Assembly (NCBI GenBank): GCA_040005555.1
Contig: JBDTYT010000001.1
Span: forward strand, 3,845-67,844
DNA: 64,000 bases
Origin: JBDTYT01 sp040005555
GTDB taxonomy: Bacteria; Actinomycetota; UBA4738; HRBIN12
Direction: 5' to 3'
Below, in pieces: positions 16,580-25,628 of the stretch (its first letter is position 1; each line of letters opens with the position of its first letter). The notes below the pieces were generated by a model. It was not told the origin of the DNA. It did no database searches and saw only the letters and a list, made by a program, of their open reading frames with translations. The position numbers and the translations under genes were made by a program.

Positions 16580-17677
16580 ATGGACGTCACCGATCTGCTG
16601 CGTTACACCGTCGAGATGGGGGCGAGCGACCTCCACCTCAAGGCCGGCAACGTCCCCTTCATCCGGGTTGACGGCGAGCTCACCCCCACGCCCCACCCGG
16701 CGATGTCGCCGACCGATTCGGCAGGCTACGCGATCTCGCTCATGCCGCAGCACAAGCGGCAGGAGTTCGAGACCACGAACGAAGCGGACTTCGGCTACAC
16801 GCTCTCGGGCGTCGGCCGGTTCCGTGTCAACGTGTTCCGTCAGCGCGGCATGGTGGGTCTCGCCATCCGCCGGGTGCGCTCGGAGATCCCGACGATCGAG
16901 GAGCTGATGCTCCCGAGCGTCGTGGCCGAGCTCGCGAGCGCGCCCCGAGGACTCGTGCTCGTCACCGGCCCCACGGGCTCGGGCAAGACCACGACCATCG
17001 CGTCGATGATCGGGCACATCAACCGCACCCGGCGAGCGCACATCATCACGATCGAGGACCCGATCGAGGTCGTGCACGACGACGACCGTTCGATCATCCA
17101 GCAGCGCGAGATCGGCCTCGACACCGACACGTACGCCTCGGCGCTCAAGCACGTCATCCGGCAGGATCCCGACGTCATCTTCGTCGGTGAGATCCGCGAC
17201 GCCGATTCCGCCCTCTCGGCGATCCAGGCGGCCGAGACCGGGCACCTTGTCATCTCGACGTTGCACACGATCGACTGCACCGAGACCATCAACCGCATCC
17301 TGGATCTGTTCCCGCCGCTCCAGCAGCGCGAGATCCGTACGTCACTTGCCGGCGCGTTGCGTGGCATCGTGTCTCAGCGTCTCGCAACGCGGGCCGACGG
17401 CATGGGCCGCGTCCCGGCGATCGAAGTGCTCGTCGCCACCGGACGCGTCTACGACCGGATCGTGGACCCGGACGCTACCATCCAGATCACCGACGTGATC
17501 GCCGACGGCGCTTTCTATGGCATGCAGACCTTCGATCAATGCCTGGTGAGGCTCGTGCACGACGGGATGGTGTCGGAGGAGGATGCCCGGCGCGCCTCGA
17601 CGAACCCCCACGACTTCAACCTCGCGCTCCACGGCGTGCTCACTCGCGGTGGGGTACCGGCTGTGCAGGCTCGCTAG
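16580..17677 (+). CDS. pilT: PilT-type twitching ATPase
   Basis: Hexameric ATPase that powers pilus retraction. The 365 residues match PilT length. Motifs: N-terminal ASDLHLKAG near residues 15-23, Walker A GPTGSGKTTT near 132-141, the Asp box HIITIEDPIEVVH, Walker B DPDVIFVGEIRD, and the His box STLHTIDCTETI. The C-terminal retraction motif is only partly conserved (LAGALRGIVSQRL). No pilin, pilB, pilC or pilQ gene is in the window, so the pilus is either encoded elsewhere or the protein serves another role. GAGGA lies 9 nt before the ATG. Confidence 0.92.
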   Translation: MDVTDLLRYTVEMGASDLHLKAGNVPFIRVDGELTPTPHPAMSPTDSAGYAISLMPQHKRQEFETTNEADFGYTLSGVGRFRVNVFRQRGMVGLAIRRVRSEIPTIEELMLPSVVAELASAPRGLVLVTGPTGSGKTTTIASMIGHINRTRRAHIITIEDPIEVVHDDDRSIIQQREIGLDTDTYASALKHVIRQDPDVIFVGEIRDADSALSAIQAAETGHLVISTLHTIDCTETINRILDLFPPLQQREIRTSLAGALRGIVSQRLATRADGMGRVPAIEVLVATGRVYDRIVDPDATIQITDVIADGAFYGMQTFDQCLVRLVHDGMVSEEDARRASTNPHDFNLALHGVLTRGGVPAVQAR

Positions 17678-17689
17678 ACCGCCGCGTCC

Positions 17690-18106
17690 TCAGTCGGGTT
17701 CACCGGCAGCGCGCCTCGCGGCGCGTTCCATGGGGTGCCGCCGGTAGCCGAAGGGGATCGCCAGCATGGCGTACACCGGGATGAAGAACGGCCCCCAGGC
17801 CATGTACTGCCGCATGTGATGGCGCTCGTGCGCGAGGAGGGATCCCTCGACCGGCACCGCGGACACGATCACGAACCCCACGGTCATCGCGACCCGGTCC
17901 ATCCGTTGCAGTACCCATGTCACCCCGCGCGGACCGCGATCGAACACCATCGCTCCGCCGTGCAAGCGTGGCGACTGGAACGTGAGTGCTCCGAGCACGA
18001 GACCGAGGAGCGTATTGGGGAGGGTCCACAGGAATCCGAGCGCGGTGACCACGCGGCGACCGTATCGCAGGCGTCCGCGAGAGCGGGGGTATCCTGCAAG
18101 CGTCAT
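17690..18106 (-). CDS. membrane protein with HERHH motif
   Basis: A 138-residue protein with two or three hydrophobic segments (near residues 18-42, 64-80 and 100-115). Between the last two is HERHHMRQYM, where HExxH-like spacing (H-E-R-H-H) suggests a bound metal, as in some membrane metallopeptidases, but the third ligand was not identified. The ATG shares the bases CATG at 18104-18107 with the divergent pcnA ATG. AAGGA lies 6 nt upstream of the ATG, inside pcnA. Function unknown. Confidence 0.7.
   Translation of the reverse strand: MTLAGYPRSRGRLRYGRRVVTALGFLWTLPNTLLGLVLGALTFQSPRLHGGAMVFDRGPRGVTWVLQRMDRVAMTVGFVIVSAVPVEGSLLAHERHHMRQYMAWGPFFIPVYAMLAIPFGYRRHPMERAARRAAGEPD
18090..18095 (+). 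promoter_or_regulatory. -10 hexamer TATCCT, leaderless pcnA promoter
   Basis: TATCCT ends 9 nt before the pcnA ATG and lies within the 5' coding end of the divergent gene. Confidence 0.45.
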
Positions 18107-19514
18107 GGCCGGTCCTTCGCGTCCGGACGCCGGCGCGCTCCTCGAGGTTCCTCCCATCGCCACCGAGCTGGGCGAACGCTTCCGCCTGGCCGGCCGCGAG
18201 CTCTATCTGGTCGGGGGCGTCGTGCGCGACCTGCTGCTCGGACGCGAGCGGCCCGACGTCGAATGGGACCTCGACTTCGCGACCGACGCATTGCCGCGCG
18301 AGACCACGAAGATCCTGCGAGGGTGGGCGGACCAGCAGTACCTGGTCGGCGTGCGATACGGCACGGTCGGGGCCCGTAAAGGCGATCGCGTCCTGGAGAT
18401 CACGACCTTCCGTGAGGAGGTGTACGCCGAGGAGCACCGCAAACCCTCCGTGACCTTCGGCAAGGACGTCCGTATCGACCTGTCCCGTCGCGATTTCACG
18501 ATGAACGCGATGGCGGTGCGCATGCCCGAGGGCGAGTTCGTCGATCCGTTCGGCGGCGTGAAGGATCTCGCGGCGCGCCGGCTCGACACGCCGCTCGATC
18601 CGGAGGTGTCGTTCTCGGATGACCCGCTGCGGATGGTGCGCGCCGCCCGGTTCGCGTCGCAGCTGGACGTGACGCCGTCGACGCGCGTCGTCGAGGCGAT
18701 CGGCCGCATGCACGCGCGACTGTCCATCGTCTCGGCGGAGCGGATCGCAGACGAGCTGTCCAAGCTTCTGCTCGGCGGCGCACCCTCGAAGGGACTGCAG
18801 CTCGTCGTCGACACCGGCCTCGCCGAGGAGTTCCTGCCCGAGCTCCCCAGCCTCCAGCTCGAGCAAGATCCCGTCCACCGCCACAAGGACGTCCTGCATC
18901 ACACCTTCGCGGTCGTCGAGACGTGTGACGAGCGGGACCTCACGCTGCGCCTCGCCGCCTTGCTGCACGACATCGGGAAGCCGCGGACCCGCGAGATCAC
19001 GCCGGAGGGTGTGCAGTTCCACCACCACGAGGTGGTCGGCGCTCGGATGGCCAAGGAGCGCCTCCAGGCGCTCCGGTACCCATCGTCGGTGATCGATGAG
19101 GTTGTGAAGCTCGTCGAGATGCACCTGCGGTTCCACGGCTACTCCGAGTGGTCCGACAGCGCGGTGCGACGGTACGTGCGCGATGCCGGTCCGCTGCTCG
19201 ACCGGTTGAACCAGCTCACCCGCGCCGACTGCACGACGCAGAACCCGTTCAAGGCCAAACAGCTCGCGGCGTTGCAGGACGACCTGGAGGAGCGCATCGC
19301 TCGGCTGGCCGAGGAGGAGAACCTCGAGGCGATGCGTCCGCCGCTCGACGGCGAAGAGGTCATGGAACACCTCGGCATCCCGCCCGGTCCACTCGTCGGG
19401 CGGGCGCTCGAACACCTCATGCAGCTTCGTTTGGACCGAGGCCCGATCGAGCGCGACGAGGCCCTCGTCCTGCTCGACGAGTGGGCGAAGGAGCAGGATC
19501 TTCCCCGCGGATAG
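18105..19514 (+). CDS. pcnA: CCA tRNA nucleotidyltransferase / poly(A) polymerase-family protein
   Basis: Class II nucleotidyltransferase of 469 residues. N-terminal catalytic motif LYLVGGVVRDLLLG near residues 33-46, followed by the metal-binding pair in EWDLDFATDALP and RRDFTMNAMAVR. A C-terminal HD domain is visible as HHTFAVVETCDE and LAALLHDIGKPRT near 265-295. It probably adds or repairs the 3' CCA of tRNA. Mycobacterial pcnA (Rv3907c) also neighbours the mutT4-mviN locus. The chosen ATG fits the leaderless hexamer. Confidence 0.93.
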   Translation: MAGPSRPDAGALLEVPPIATELGERFRLAGRELYLVGGVVRDLLLGRERPDVEWDLDFATDALPRETTKILRGWADQQYLVGVRYGTVGARKGDRVLEITTFREEVYAEEHRKPSVTFGKDVRIDLSRRDFTMNAMAVRMPEGEFVDPFGGVKDLAARRLDTPLDPEVSFSDDPLRMVRAARFASQLDVTPSTRVVEAIGRMHARLSIVSAERIADELSKLLLGGAPSKGLQLVVDTGLAEEFLPELPSLQLEQDPVHRHKDVLHHTFAVVETCDERDLTLRLAALLHDIGKPRTREITPEGVQFHHHEVVGARMAKERLQALRYPSSVIDEVVKLVEMHLRFHGYSEWSDSAVRRYVRDAGPLLDRLNQLTRADCTTQNPFKAKQLAALQDDLEERIARLAEEENLEAMRPPLDGEEVMEHLGIPPGPLVGRALEHLMQLRLDRGPIERDEALVLLDEWAKEQDLPRG

Positions 19515-19517
19515 TCT
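19512..19517 (+). promoter_or_regulatory. -10 hexamer TAGTCT, leaderless ctpE-like promoter
   Basis: TAGTCT overlaps the pcnA stop codon and ends 9 nt before the ATG at 19527. Confidence 0.45.
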
Positions 19518-19526
19518 GAGCCGCCG

Positions 19527-21899
19527 ATGACGGCCGTCCTGGAAGGGCTCGCGGAATCTGAGGTCGCGGAGCGCATCGCGCTCGGGCAGGTGAACGACGT
19601 CCCGGCAACACCGTCGCGCACCGTTCGCGAGATCGTTCGCTCAAACGTGCTCACGAGGTTCAACGCGCTGCTCGGCGCACTGTTGGTGGTGATCCTCGTC
19701 GTCGGTCCCATCCAAGATGCGCTGTTCGGCGGCGTCCTGATCGCGAACACCTTGGTGGGCATCGTGCAGGAGCTGCGAGCCAAGCGGAAGCTCGACAAGC
19801 TCGAGGTGCTGACCGCGCCGAAGGCACGTGTGCTTCGCGGCGGCTCCGTGCGTGAGCTCTCGGTCCCCTCGGTGGTCCTCGATGACGTGCTCGAGCTCCA
19901 ACCCGGGGACCAGGTCGTCGTCGACGGGGAGGTGCTCGATGTCGGCGGCCTCGAGATCGACGAGTCGCTCCTCACCGGCGAAGCCGAGCCCGTCGAGAAG
20001 CACCTCGGTGACGAGGTGCTCTCGGGTAGCTTCGTTTCGGCGGGCAGCGGCAGGTACCGGGCGACGCGGGTCGGCCACGAAGCGTACGCGGCGAGACTCG
20101 CCGAGGATGCGCGCCGGTTCACGCTGACGCGCTCGGAGCTGCGCTCCGGCATCGACACGATCTTGCGGCTCGTCACGTGGGCGATCGTGCCGACCGCGAT
20201 CTTGTTGGTGATCAGCCAACTGCGGGCGAGCGGGACCGTGCGCGACGCATTGCGAGGTGCGGTGGCTGGCACCGTCGCGATGGTCCCGGAGGGCCTCGTC
20301 CTGCTCACGAGCGTCGCGTTCGCCGTCGGGGTGGTACGGCTCGCGCGGCGCAAGGTGCTCGTGCAGGAACTGCCGGCCGTCGAGGTCCTCGCGCGTGTCG
20401 ATGTGCTGTGCATCGACAAGACCGGCACGCTCACGGAGGGGCGGCTGGCGATCGAACAGGTCGAGGTCCTCGCGGGAGGTGAGGAGCACGACGCGGCCCT
20501 CGCCGCGCTCGCTGCCTCGGAGCCGCACCCGAACGCCACGCTCCGAGCGATCGGCGAGGAGTTCCCTCGCACCCCCGAAGGGTGGGAGGAGGCGACGGCG
20601 ACCGTGCCGTTCTCCTCAGCGCGCAAGTGGAGCGCGGCGTCCTTCGGCTCGAGGGGCTCCTGGGTCTTGGGCGCACCCGACGTGCTCTTGCGCTCGGGGA
20701 TCGCCGGAGCCGACGGGATCGCGCGCAGCGCCGAGCAACACGCGGAGGCCGGATGCCGAGTGGTGCTGCTCGCGCGAGCCGAAGGCTCGCTCGACGGTGA
20801 GGAACTGCCGGCCGACATGACGCCGGTCGCGCTCGTCGTGCTCGGCGACCGGGTGCGTGAGGACGCGGCGAAAACGCTCGCGTATTTCGCGAAGCAGGGC
20901 GTTGCGGTGAAGGTGATCTCGGGCGACCATCCGCAGACGGTGGCCGCGATCGCCGGCCGCCTGGGCGCGCAGGGAGCCGACCGAGCCGTCGACGCGCGGG
21001 ATCTGCCCGAGGACCAAGCGAAGCTCGCCGCCGAGCTCGATGACCACTCGATCTTCGGTCGGGTGACGCCCCAGCAGAAGCGCGCGATGGTGAACGCGCT
21101 CCGGTCTCGCGGTCACGTCGTGGCGATGACCGGCGACGGCGTGAACGACGTGCTGGCGCTCAAGGACGCCGACATCGGGATCGCGATGGGCTCGGGTGCT
21201 TCGGCCACGCGCGCGGTCGCACAGCTCGTGCTCCTCGATTCCACGTTCGACCCGTTGCCCGCGGTCGTCGCCGAGGGTCGCCGGGTGCTCGGCAACATCG
21301 AGCGCACGTCGAACCTGTATGTAACGAAAACGGTCTACGCGATGCTCATCGCGCTCGGTGTTGGGGTCCTGGGATTGCCGTTCCCGTTCCTGCCGAGGCA
21401 CCTGTCCCTCATCGGCGGGCTCACGATCGGGATCCCGTCGTTCTTCCTGGCACTCGCCCCCAACGCCGAGCGCGCCCGGCCGGGGTTCCTGAGGCGCGTC
21501 CTGCGATTCACCGTTCCCGCCGGAACGTTGGCGGCGGTTGCCACGTTCCTCGGCTACGTCCTCGTGCGCGATGAGGCGGGGGTCAGCCTCGCCCAGGCCC
21601 GGACCGCGGCGACGATGGTGCTGTGCTGGATCGGGTTCCTCGTGCTCTCGATCATCGCGGCCCCGCTCACGAGACCTCGGATGGTGCTGGTGTGGTCCAT
21701 GGCGGGCGCGTTCATCGTCGCTATGGTCGTGCCGGGCTCGAGGACGTTCTTCGCGCTCACGCCGCCGCCGCTGCTCGTGTGGCTCGCGGCGTTCGGGATC
21801 GCGGCGCTCGTCTGGTCGTTCGCGAGGCTCTTCCTGCCGCCGGACCGGCCCGTAGGACCGGGAGTCCCGGCCTCAGTTCCTGAGCCCCCCGACGTCTGA
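19527..21899 (+). CDS. P-type ATPase, CtpE-like cation transporter
   Basis: A 790-residue P-type ATPase. Phosphorylation motif CIDKTGTLTEG lies near residues 292-302, the TM4 signature AMVPEGLVLLTS near 251-262, the actuator loop DESLLTGEAEP near 151-161, and TGDGVNDVLALKDADIG near 533-549. There is no N-terminal Cys-x-x-Cys metal domain and no CPC motif, so a heavy-metal exporter is unlikely. The PEGL form of the TM4 motif is that of mycobacterial CtpE, a calcium-linked transporter; the ion is inferred. Its 3' end overlaps lepB by 27 bp, tail to tail. Confidence 0.9.
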   Translation: MTAVLEGLAESEVAERIALGQVNDVPATPSRTVREIVRSNVLTRFNALLGALLVVILVVGPIQDALFGGVLIANTLVGIVQELRAKRKLDKLEVLTAPKARVLRGGSVRELSVPSVVLDDVLELQPGDQVVVDGEVLDVGGLEIDESLLTGEAEPVEKHLGDEVLSGSFVSAGSGRYRATRVGHEAYAARLAEDARRFTLTRSELRSGIDTILRLVTWAIVPTAILLVISQLRASGTVRDALRGAVAGTVAMVPEGLVLLTSVAFAVGVVRLARRKVLVQELPAVEVLARVDVLCIDKTGTLTEGRLAIEQVEVLAGGEEHDAALAALAASEPHPNATLRAIGEEFPRTPEGWEEATATVPFSSARKWSAASFGSRGSWVLGAPDVLLRSGIAGADGIARSAEQHAEAGCRVVLLARAEGSLDGEELPADMTPVALVVLGDRVREDAAKTLAYFAKQGVAVKVISGDHPQTVAAIAGRLGAQGADRAVDARDLPEDQAKLAAELDDHSIFGRVTPQQKRAMVNALRSRGHVVAMTGDGVNDVLALKDADIGIAMGSGASATRAVAQLVLLDSTFDPLPAVVAEGRRVLGNIERTSNLYVTKTVYAMLIALGVGVLGLPFPFLPRHLSLIGGLTIGIPSFFLALAPNAERARPGFLRRVLRFTVPAGTLAAVATFLGYVLVRDEAGVSLAQARTAATMVLCWIGFLVLSIIAAPLTRPRMVLVWSMAGAFIVAMVVPGSRTFFALTPPPLLVWLAAFGIAALVWSFARLFLPPDRPVGPGVPASVPEPPDV

Positions 21900-22553
21900 T
21901 GGGGGCCAGATGATGACGAACGCACGCCCAACGACCTTGTCGATCGGCACGAACCCCAAACCGAACCGGGAGTCGAGCGAGTTCCCTCGGTTGTCGCCCA
22001 TGACGAACAGCTTGCCCGCCGGCACCTGGATCGGGCCGAAATCGCCGTTGGCCTGGCGGGCCGCGTCGGTCAGGTAGGGCTCGGCGAGGGGCCTGCCATC
22101 GATGTACACCGTCTGGTCGTGGATCTCGAGGGTCTCGCCCGGCAGGCCGATCACGCGTTTGATGAAATCCTCGTTCTCGGGCTGCGCCACGCCGATGCCC
22201 TCGCCGAGCCAGTGAACGAAACCGCCGACGACCCCGCGTTCGGTGGTCGAGCCGTCGGGATCGGAGAACACGATGACGTCACCGCGGTGCACGTCGCCGA
22301 GGTCATAGACGAACTTGTTCACGAACACCCGGTCGCCTTTCACGAGCGTCGGCTCCATCGACGGCGAGGGGATGTAGAACGCTTGGATCAGGAACGACTT
22401 CACGAGCACGGCGATCACGAGCGCCAGCAGGATGAGCACGGGCAGCGAGCCGAGGAATGCGAATCGCGACCGCTTCTTTGTCTCGCGGTCGGTCGGACCT
22501 CCCGGGCCCTCGTCGCCGCGCTCTTGGACGGTCGGATCCGCGGTCGTGGACAT
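21873..22553 (-). CDS. lepB: signal peptidase I
   Basis: Removes signal peptides from secreted proteins at the membrane outer face. The 226-residue protein has one TM helix near residues 36-58. The catalytic Ser65 is in IPSPSMEPTL and Lys132 in FIKRVIGLPGE, and box E is FVMGDNRGNSLDSR. TAAGCT 6 nt before the ATG suggests a leaderless message. Its last 27 bp overlap the end of the P-type ATPase gene on the opposite strand. Confidence 0.95.
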   Translation of the reverse strand: MSTTADPTVQERGDEGPGGPTDRETKKRSRFAFLGSLPVLILLALVIAVLVKSFLIQAFYIPSPSMEPTLVKGDRVFVNKFVYDLGDVHRGDVIVFSDPDGSTTERGVVGGFVHWLGEGIGVAQPENEDFIKRVIGLPGETLEIHDQTVYIDGRPLAEPYLTDAARQANGDFGPIQVPAGKLFVMGDNRGNSLDSRFGLGFVPIDKVVGRAFVIIWPPSDVGGLRN

Positions 22554-22559
22554 CGCATC

Positions 22560-22565
22560 AGCTTA
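22560..22565 (-). promoter_or_regulatory. -10 hexamer TAAGCT, leaderless lepB promoter
   Basis: TAAGCT ends 6 nt before the lepB ATG, in the 26-bp gap after modC. Confidence 0.5.
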
Positions 22566-22579
22566 CCGGGTGCCCTCGA

Positions 22580-23659
22580 CTACGGAGGCAGGAGGGTGAC
22601 CTCCACCGCCTTGAAGGACGCCCAGACGTCTGTTCCCTCGACCAAGCCGAGGCGCGAGATCGATCCGAGGGTGACCTCGGCGACGAGCAGTGGCGACGAG
22701 TCCACCTGCACGCGGGCGCGATCGCCCGCGATCTCGATCCCCACGACCCGCCCTCGGAACACGTTGCGCGCCGATCCCTCGGGCGGCTGCAGATGCAGCG
22801 AGATGTCTATCGGGCGAAGCACACCGATGGCGTCCTCGGACCGTTCCGGCAGGTCCGACGGCCACGCGACGACGATCTCGCCGGCTGACGTGACGAGCCG
22901 CCCGGTCCCCTCGTCCGCGCGCTCGAGGCGACCGGCGAAGAAGTTCACGCCCACCAGGTCGGCGGCGAACGATGTCCGAGGAGCACGCCGGATCTCATCG
23001 GGTGTGCCCGTCTGGGTGACGCGACCTTCCTCGAGCAGCACGAGCCGATCCGAGAGCACCGCGGCCTCCATGGGATCGTGCGTGACCAGCAGGCGGACGC
23101 CGGGGAACGTCCGCAACGTCTCGAGCACGAGCGATCTGATCCTTCCCCGGGCCTGCACGTCGAGCGCGGACAGCGGCTCGTCGAGCAGCAACAGCCGCGG
23201 CTCAGCCACGAGCGCCCGGGCGAGCGCCACCCGCTGGGCCTCCCCACCAGACAGCTCCGCGGGCCGGGCGTTCGCCCGCTCTCCGACCCCGAGGCGCCCG
23301 AGGAGCATGCGCGCGCGATCGGTCGCGTCACGCGCGGGCACGCCGCGAGCGCGCAGTGGGAAGGCGACGTTGTCCTCCGCGGTGAGATGCGGGAACAGCA
23401 GGAGATCTTGGAACACGATCCCGACCGAGCGCTCCTCCGGGTTCATATGAACGTGCCCGGCTCGGTCGTCCAGCACCGAGCCGTCGAGCTCGACCCGGCC
23501 TTCCGCGGGCTCCGTGAGTCCGGCGAGGACCGACACCAGGGTGGATTTGCCGGCCCCGTTCGGGCCGAGCAACCCGACCGTTTCGCCGGGCTCGGCGACG
23601 AACTCGGCTTCCAACCGGAAGTGGTCGACCGCGACCTCGACGTCGACGTGGAGGCTCAT
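22580..23659 (-). CDS. modC: molybdate ABC transporter ATP-binding protein
   Basis: A 359-residue ABC ATPase. Walker A GPNGAGKST lies near residues 33-41, Q-loop IVFQDLLLFPHL, signature LSGGEAQR near 131-138, and Walker B LLLLDEPLSALD. The C-terminal third carries a MOP/TOBE oxyanion domain (VFRGRVVGIEIAGDRARV and ending SRLGLVEGTDVWASFKAVEVTLL), which is diagnostic for molybdate transporters. ATGA overlap with modB. Confidence 0.92.
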   Translation of the reverse strand: MSLHVDVEVAVDHFRLEAEFVAEPGETVGLLGPNGAGKSTLVSVLAGLTEPAEGRVELDGSVLDDRAGHVHMNPEERSVGIVFQDLLLFPHLTAEDNVAFPLRARGVPARDATDRARMLLGRLGVGERANARPAELSGGEAQRVALARALVAEPRLLLLDEPLSALDVQARGRIRSLVLETLRTFPGVRLLVTHDPMEAAVLSDRLVLLEEGRVTQTGTPDEIRRAPRTSFAADLVGVNFFAGRLERADEGTGRLVTSAGEIVVAWPSDLPERSEDAIGVLRPIDISLHLQPPEGSARNVFRGRVVGIEIAGDRARVQVDSSPLLVAEVTLGSISRLGLVEGTDVWASFKAVEVTLLPP

Positions 23660-24444
23660 CGGGTCTGGAGGAACCGTCCGCGGAGCGTGACGATTACGAC
23701 GAAGGACACCGTAACGAGCAGGAGTGAGAGCGCGATGGCCCCGCCCGGGTCGGTCTGCAGCTGCTCGAAGACAGCGAGCGGCAGCGTCTGCGTCCTCCCC
23801 GGCAGGTTGCCCGCGAACGTGATCGTGGCTCCGAACTCGCCGAGCGCCCTCGCCCACGCGAGCACGAGCCCTGCCGCGATCTGCGGCGCGAGCAGCGGCA
23901 GCGTGACCCGTCGCAGGACGTACCAGCGCGGTGCGCCCATCGTCGATGCCGCGTCCTCGAGCCGCACATCGAGCGACCGCAGGCCGACCTCAAGTGCGAG
24001 GACGAGCAGAGGGAACGACACGAACGTAGAGGCGAGCACCGCGGCCCACACCGTGAACGTGATCTGCAGGCCGAAGACGTCGTAGAGCGGACCGCCAACG
24101 AGACCCCTGCGACCGAAGGCCGACAGGAGCGCGACGCCACCGACCACGGGTGGCATGACGAGCGGAAGCACCACGAGCGCCCGCACGAGCGCCTTACCCC
24201 GGAACTGCGAGCGCGCGAGCGCCCAGGCGAGCGGGAACCCCACCAACAGTCCGACCAGCGCCGAGGTCGTCGCCACGATCAGCGAGAGTCGGAGGGCCGT
24301 CCGGGCTGATCCCGACCCGAGGATGTCGCCCGCCCGGCTCCACGGGGTCCGGATGATCAGGCCGATGAGGGGAAGCGCGACGAGCGCGACGCCGAGCCCG
24401 GCGATCAGCGCGAGCGCTGCTGGCATCGATCGCCGGCGTGTCAT
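23656..24444 (-). CDS. modB: molybdate ABC transporter permease
   Basis: A 262-residue permease with about six helices. The EAA loop that contacts ModC is seen as EDAASTMGAPRWYVLRRVTLPLL near residues 174-196. ALGEFGATITFAGN near 215-228 is typical of ModB/CysT permeases. The start is 1 bp after the modA stop and the end overlaps modC by 4 bp. Confidence 0.93.
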   Translation of the reverse strand: MTRRRSMPAALALIAGLGVALVALPLIGLIIRTPWSRAGDILGSGSARTALRLSLIVATTSALVGLLVGFPLAWALARSQFRGKALVRALVVLPLVMPPVVGGVALLSAFGRRGLVGGPLYDVFGLQITFTVWAAVLASTFVSFPLLVLALEVGLRSLDVRLEDAASTMGAPRWYVLRRVTLPLLAPQIAAGLVLAWARALGEFGATITFAGNLPGRTQTLPLAVFEQLQTDPGGAIALSLLLVTVSFVVIVTLRGRFLQTR

Positions 24445-24445
24445 C

Positions 24446-25234
24446 TCAGGTTGGGAGCAAGAACCCGAACGCTCGGAGCGTGGCCTGTCCGTCCGGTCCC
24501 GACACGTACCGGACGAACGCGCGTGCGAGATCCGTGCTCTTCGAACCATCGACCACGGCGATCGGGTACGTCGCGATGACGTTCACGTCGCTGGGGATCT
24601 CGATCGCGTGAACGGTCGGTGCGACGGTCTCGGTCACGTCCGAGGCGTAGACGATCCCAGCGTCGGCTTCGCCGGACGCGATCTTGGCGACGACGCTCGC
24701 GTCGTCCTGTTCATTCGAGACCACGTTGCCGGCCGCCGCCTTCGCGATGCCGACGTTCCGCAGTACCTGGCGCGCATAGTCGCCAACCGGCACCCCGACC
24801 GCCGCGAGGACGAGCTGCACGCTCGGACCGGCGAGGTCTTGGATCGAGCCGATGCCGGCCGGGTCGTCGGGGGGCGTGATGATGACGAGCTTGTTCTGCG
24901 CGAAGTCCGTGCGCTGGGTCACACCGGTGGCGCTCGCGAGGTCGTCCATCCAGGTCGGGCTCGCGGAGGCGAACACGTCGGCCACGCCCTCAGACTCGAT
25001 CTGTCCGGCGAGGCCGTCGGAGGGCCCGAAGTTGAAGGTCACCGTGAGGCCGGGGTTCGTCGCCTCGAAGTCCTTCCCGATCTGGGTGAACGCAGCCGTG
25101 AGCGAGGATGCTGCGAAGACGGTGATCTCGCGCTCCTGGTTCCCACCGGCGGCGATCGTCGGCTCGCCCGAGCTCCCGCACCCCACAGCCATGAGTGTGA
25201 GTGCGGCGACCCCGAGGGCAACGAGACGTCTCAT
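24446..25234 (-). CDS. modA: molybdate-binding lipoprotein
   Basis: A 262-residue solute-binding protein. The lipobox is LMAVGC with Cys at about residue 19. Ligand-contact motifs of ModA follow: ITVFAASSLTAAFTQIG near residues 38-54, FNFGPSDGLAGQIE, GVADVFASASPTWMD and AGIVYASDV. It binds molybdate or tungstate outside the membrane and delivers it to ModB. The ATG overlaps the stop of the upstream regulator. Confidence 0.93.
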   Translation of the reverse strand: MRRLVALGVAALTLMAVGCGSSGEPTIAAGGNQEREITVFAASSLTAAFTQIGKDFEATNPGLTVTFNFGPSDGLAGQIESEGVADVFASASPTWMDDLASATGVTQRTDFAQNKLVIITPPDDPAGIGSIQDLAGPSVQLVLAAVGVPVGDYARQVLRNVGIAKAAAGNVVSNEQDDASVVAKIASGEADAGIVYASDVTETVAPTVHAIEIPSDVNVIATYPIAVVDGSKSTDLARAFVRYVSGPDGQATLRAFGFLLPT

Positions 25235-25620
25235 CCGGACAGCTCGATGGTGACGTTGGTGGCCTTCACGGCAGCCACGGCCTGCATCCCGGGCTTCAGC
25301 CGCATCTCGTCGGCGGCCTCGCGCGTGATGAACGCGAGGATGCGGTTCGGCCCCGCCTGGATCTCGACCGTCGCGGCGAGCCCGTCCTTCTTCACCTCGG
25401 TGATGATCCCGGCGAAGCGGTTGCGCTGGCTCGCCGAGGCGATGGGCCGTTGCCCCCGCCGCTCCGCGAGCAGCCGAGCGACTTCCGTGGCCGGGACGAG
25501 CCGCTGACCGCCCGCGGTTCGGCGGACCTTCAGCTTGCCGTCGAGCTCCCACCGCCGGAGGGTCTCCACGCGAACGCCGAGCAGCTCCGCGGCCTCCCCG
25601 ATCCGATACGTCTCGGTCAC
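25231..25620 (-). CDS. HTH-TOBE molybdate-responsive regulator of the mod operon
   Basis: A 129-residue fusion: a BldC/MerR-like helix-turn-helix at residues 1-55 (YRIGEAAELLGVRVETLRRWE, then DGKLKVRRTAGGQRL) and one MOP/TOBE oxyanion-binding domain at 63-129 (NRFAGIITEVKKDGLAATVEI). It replaces ModE, which has a different HTH. It is the first gene of its own mod operon and probably represses or activates it in response to molybdate. The GTG start is supported by TATCCT 8 nt upstream. Confidence 0.88.
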   Translation of the reverse strand: MTETYRIGEAAELLGVRVETLRRWELDGKLKVRRTAGGQRLVPATEVARLLAERRGQRPIASASQRNRFAGIITEVKKDGLAATVEIQAGPNRILAFITREAADEMRLKPGMQAVAAVKATNVTIELSG

Positions 25621-25628
25621 GGTTGCCG

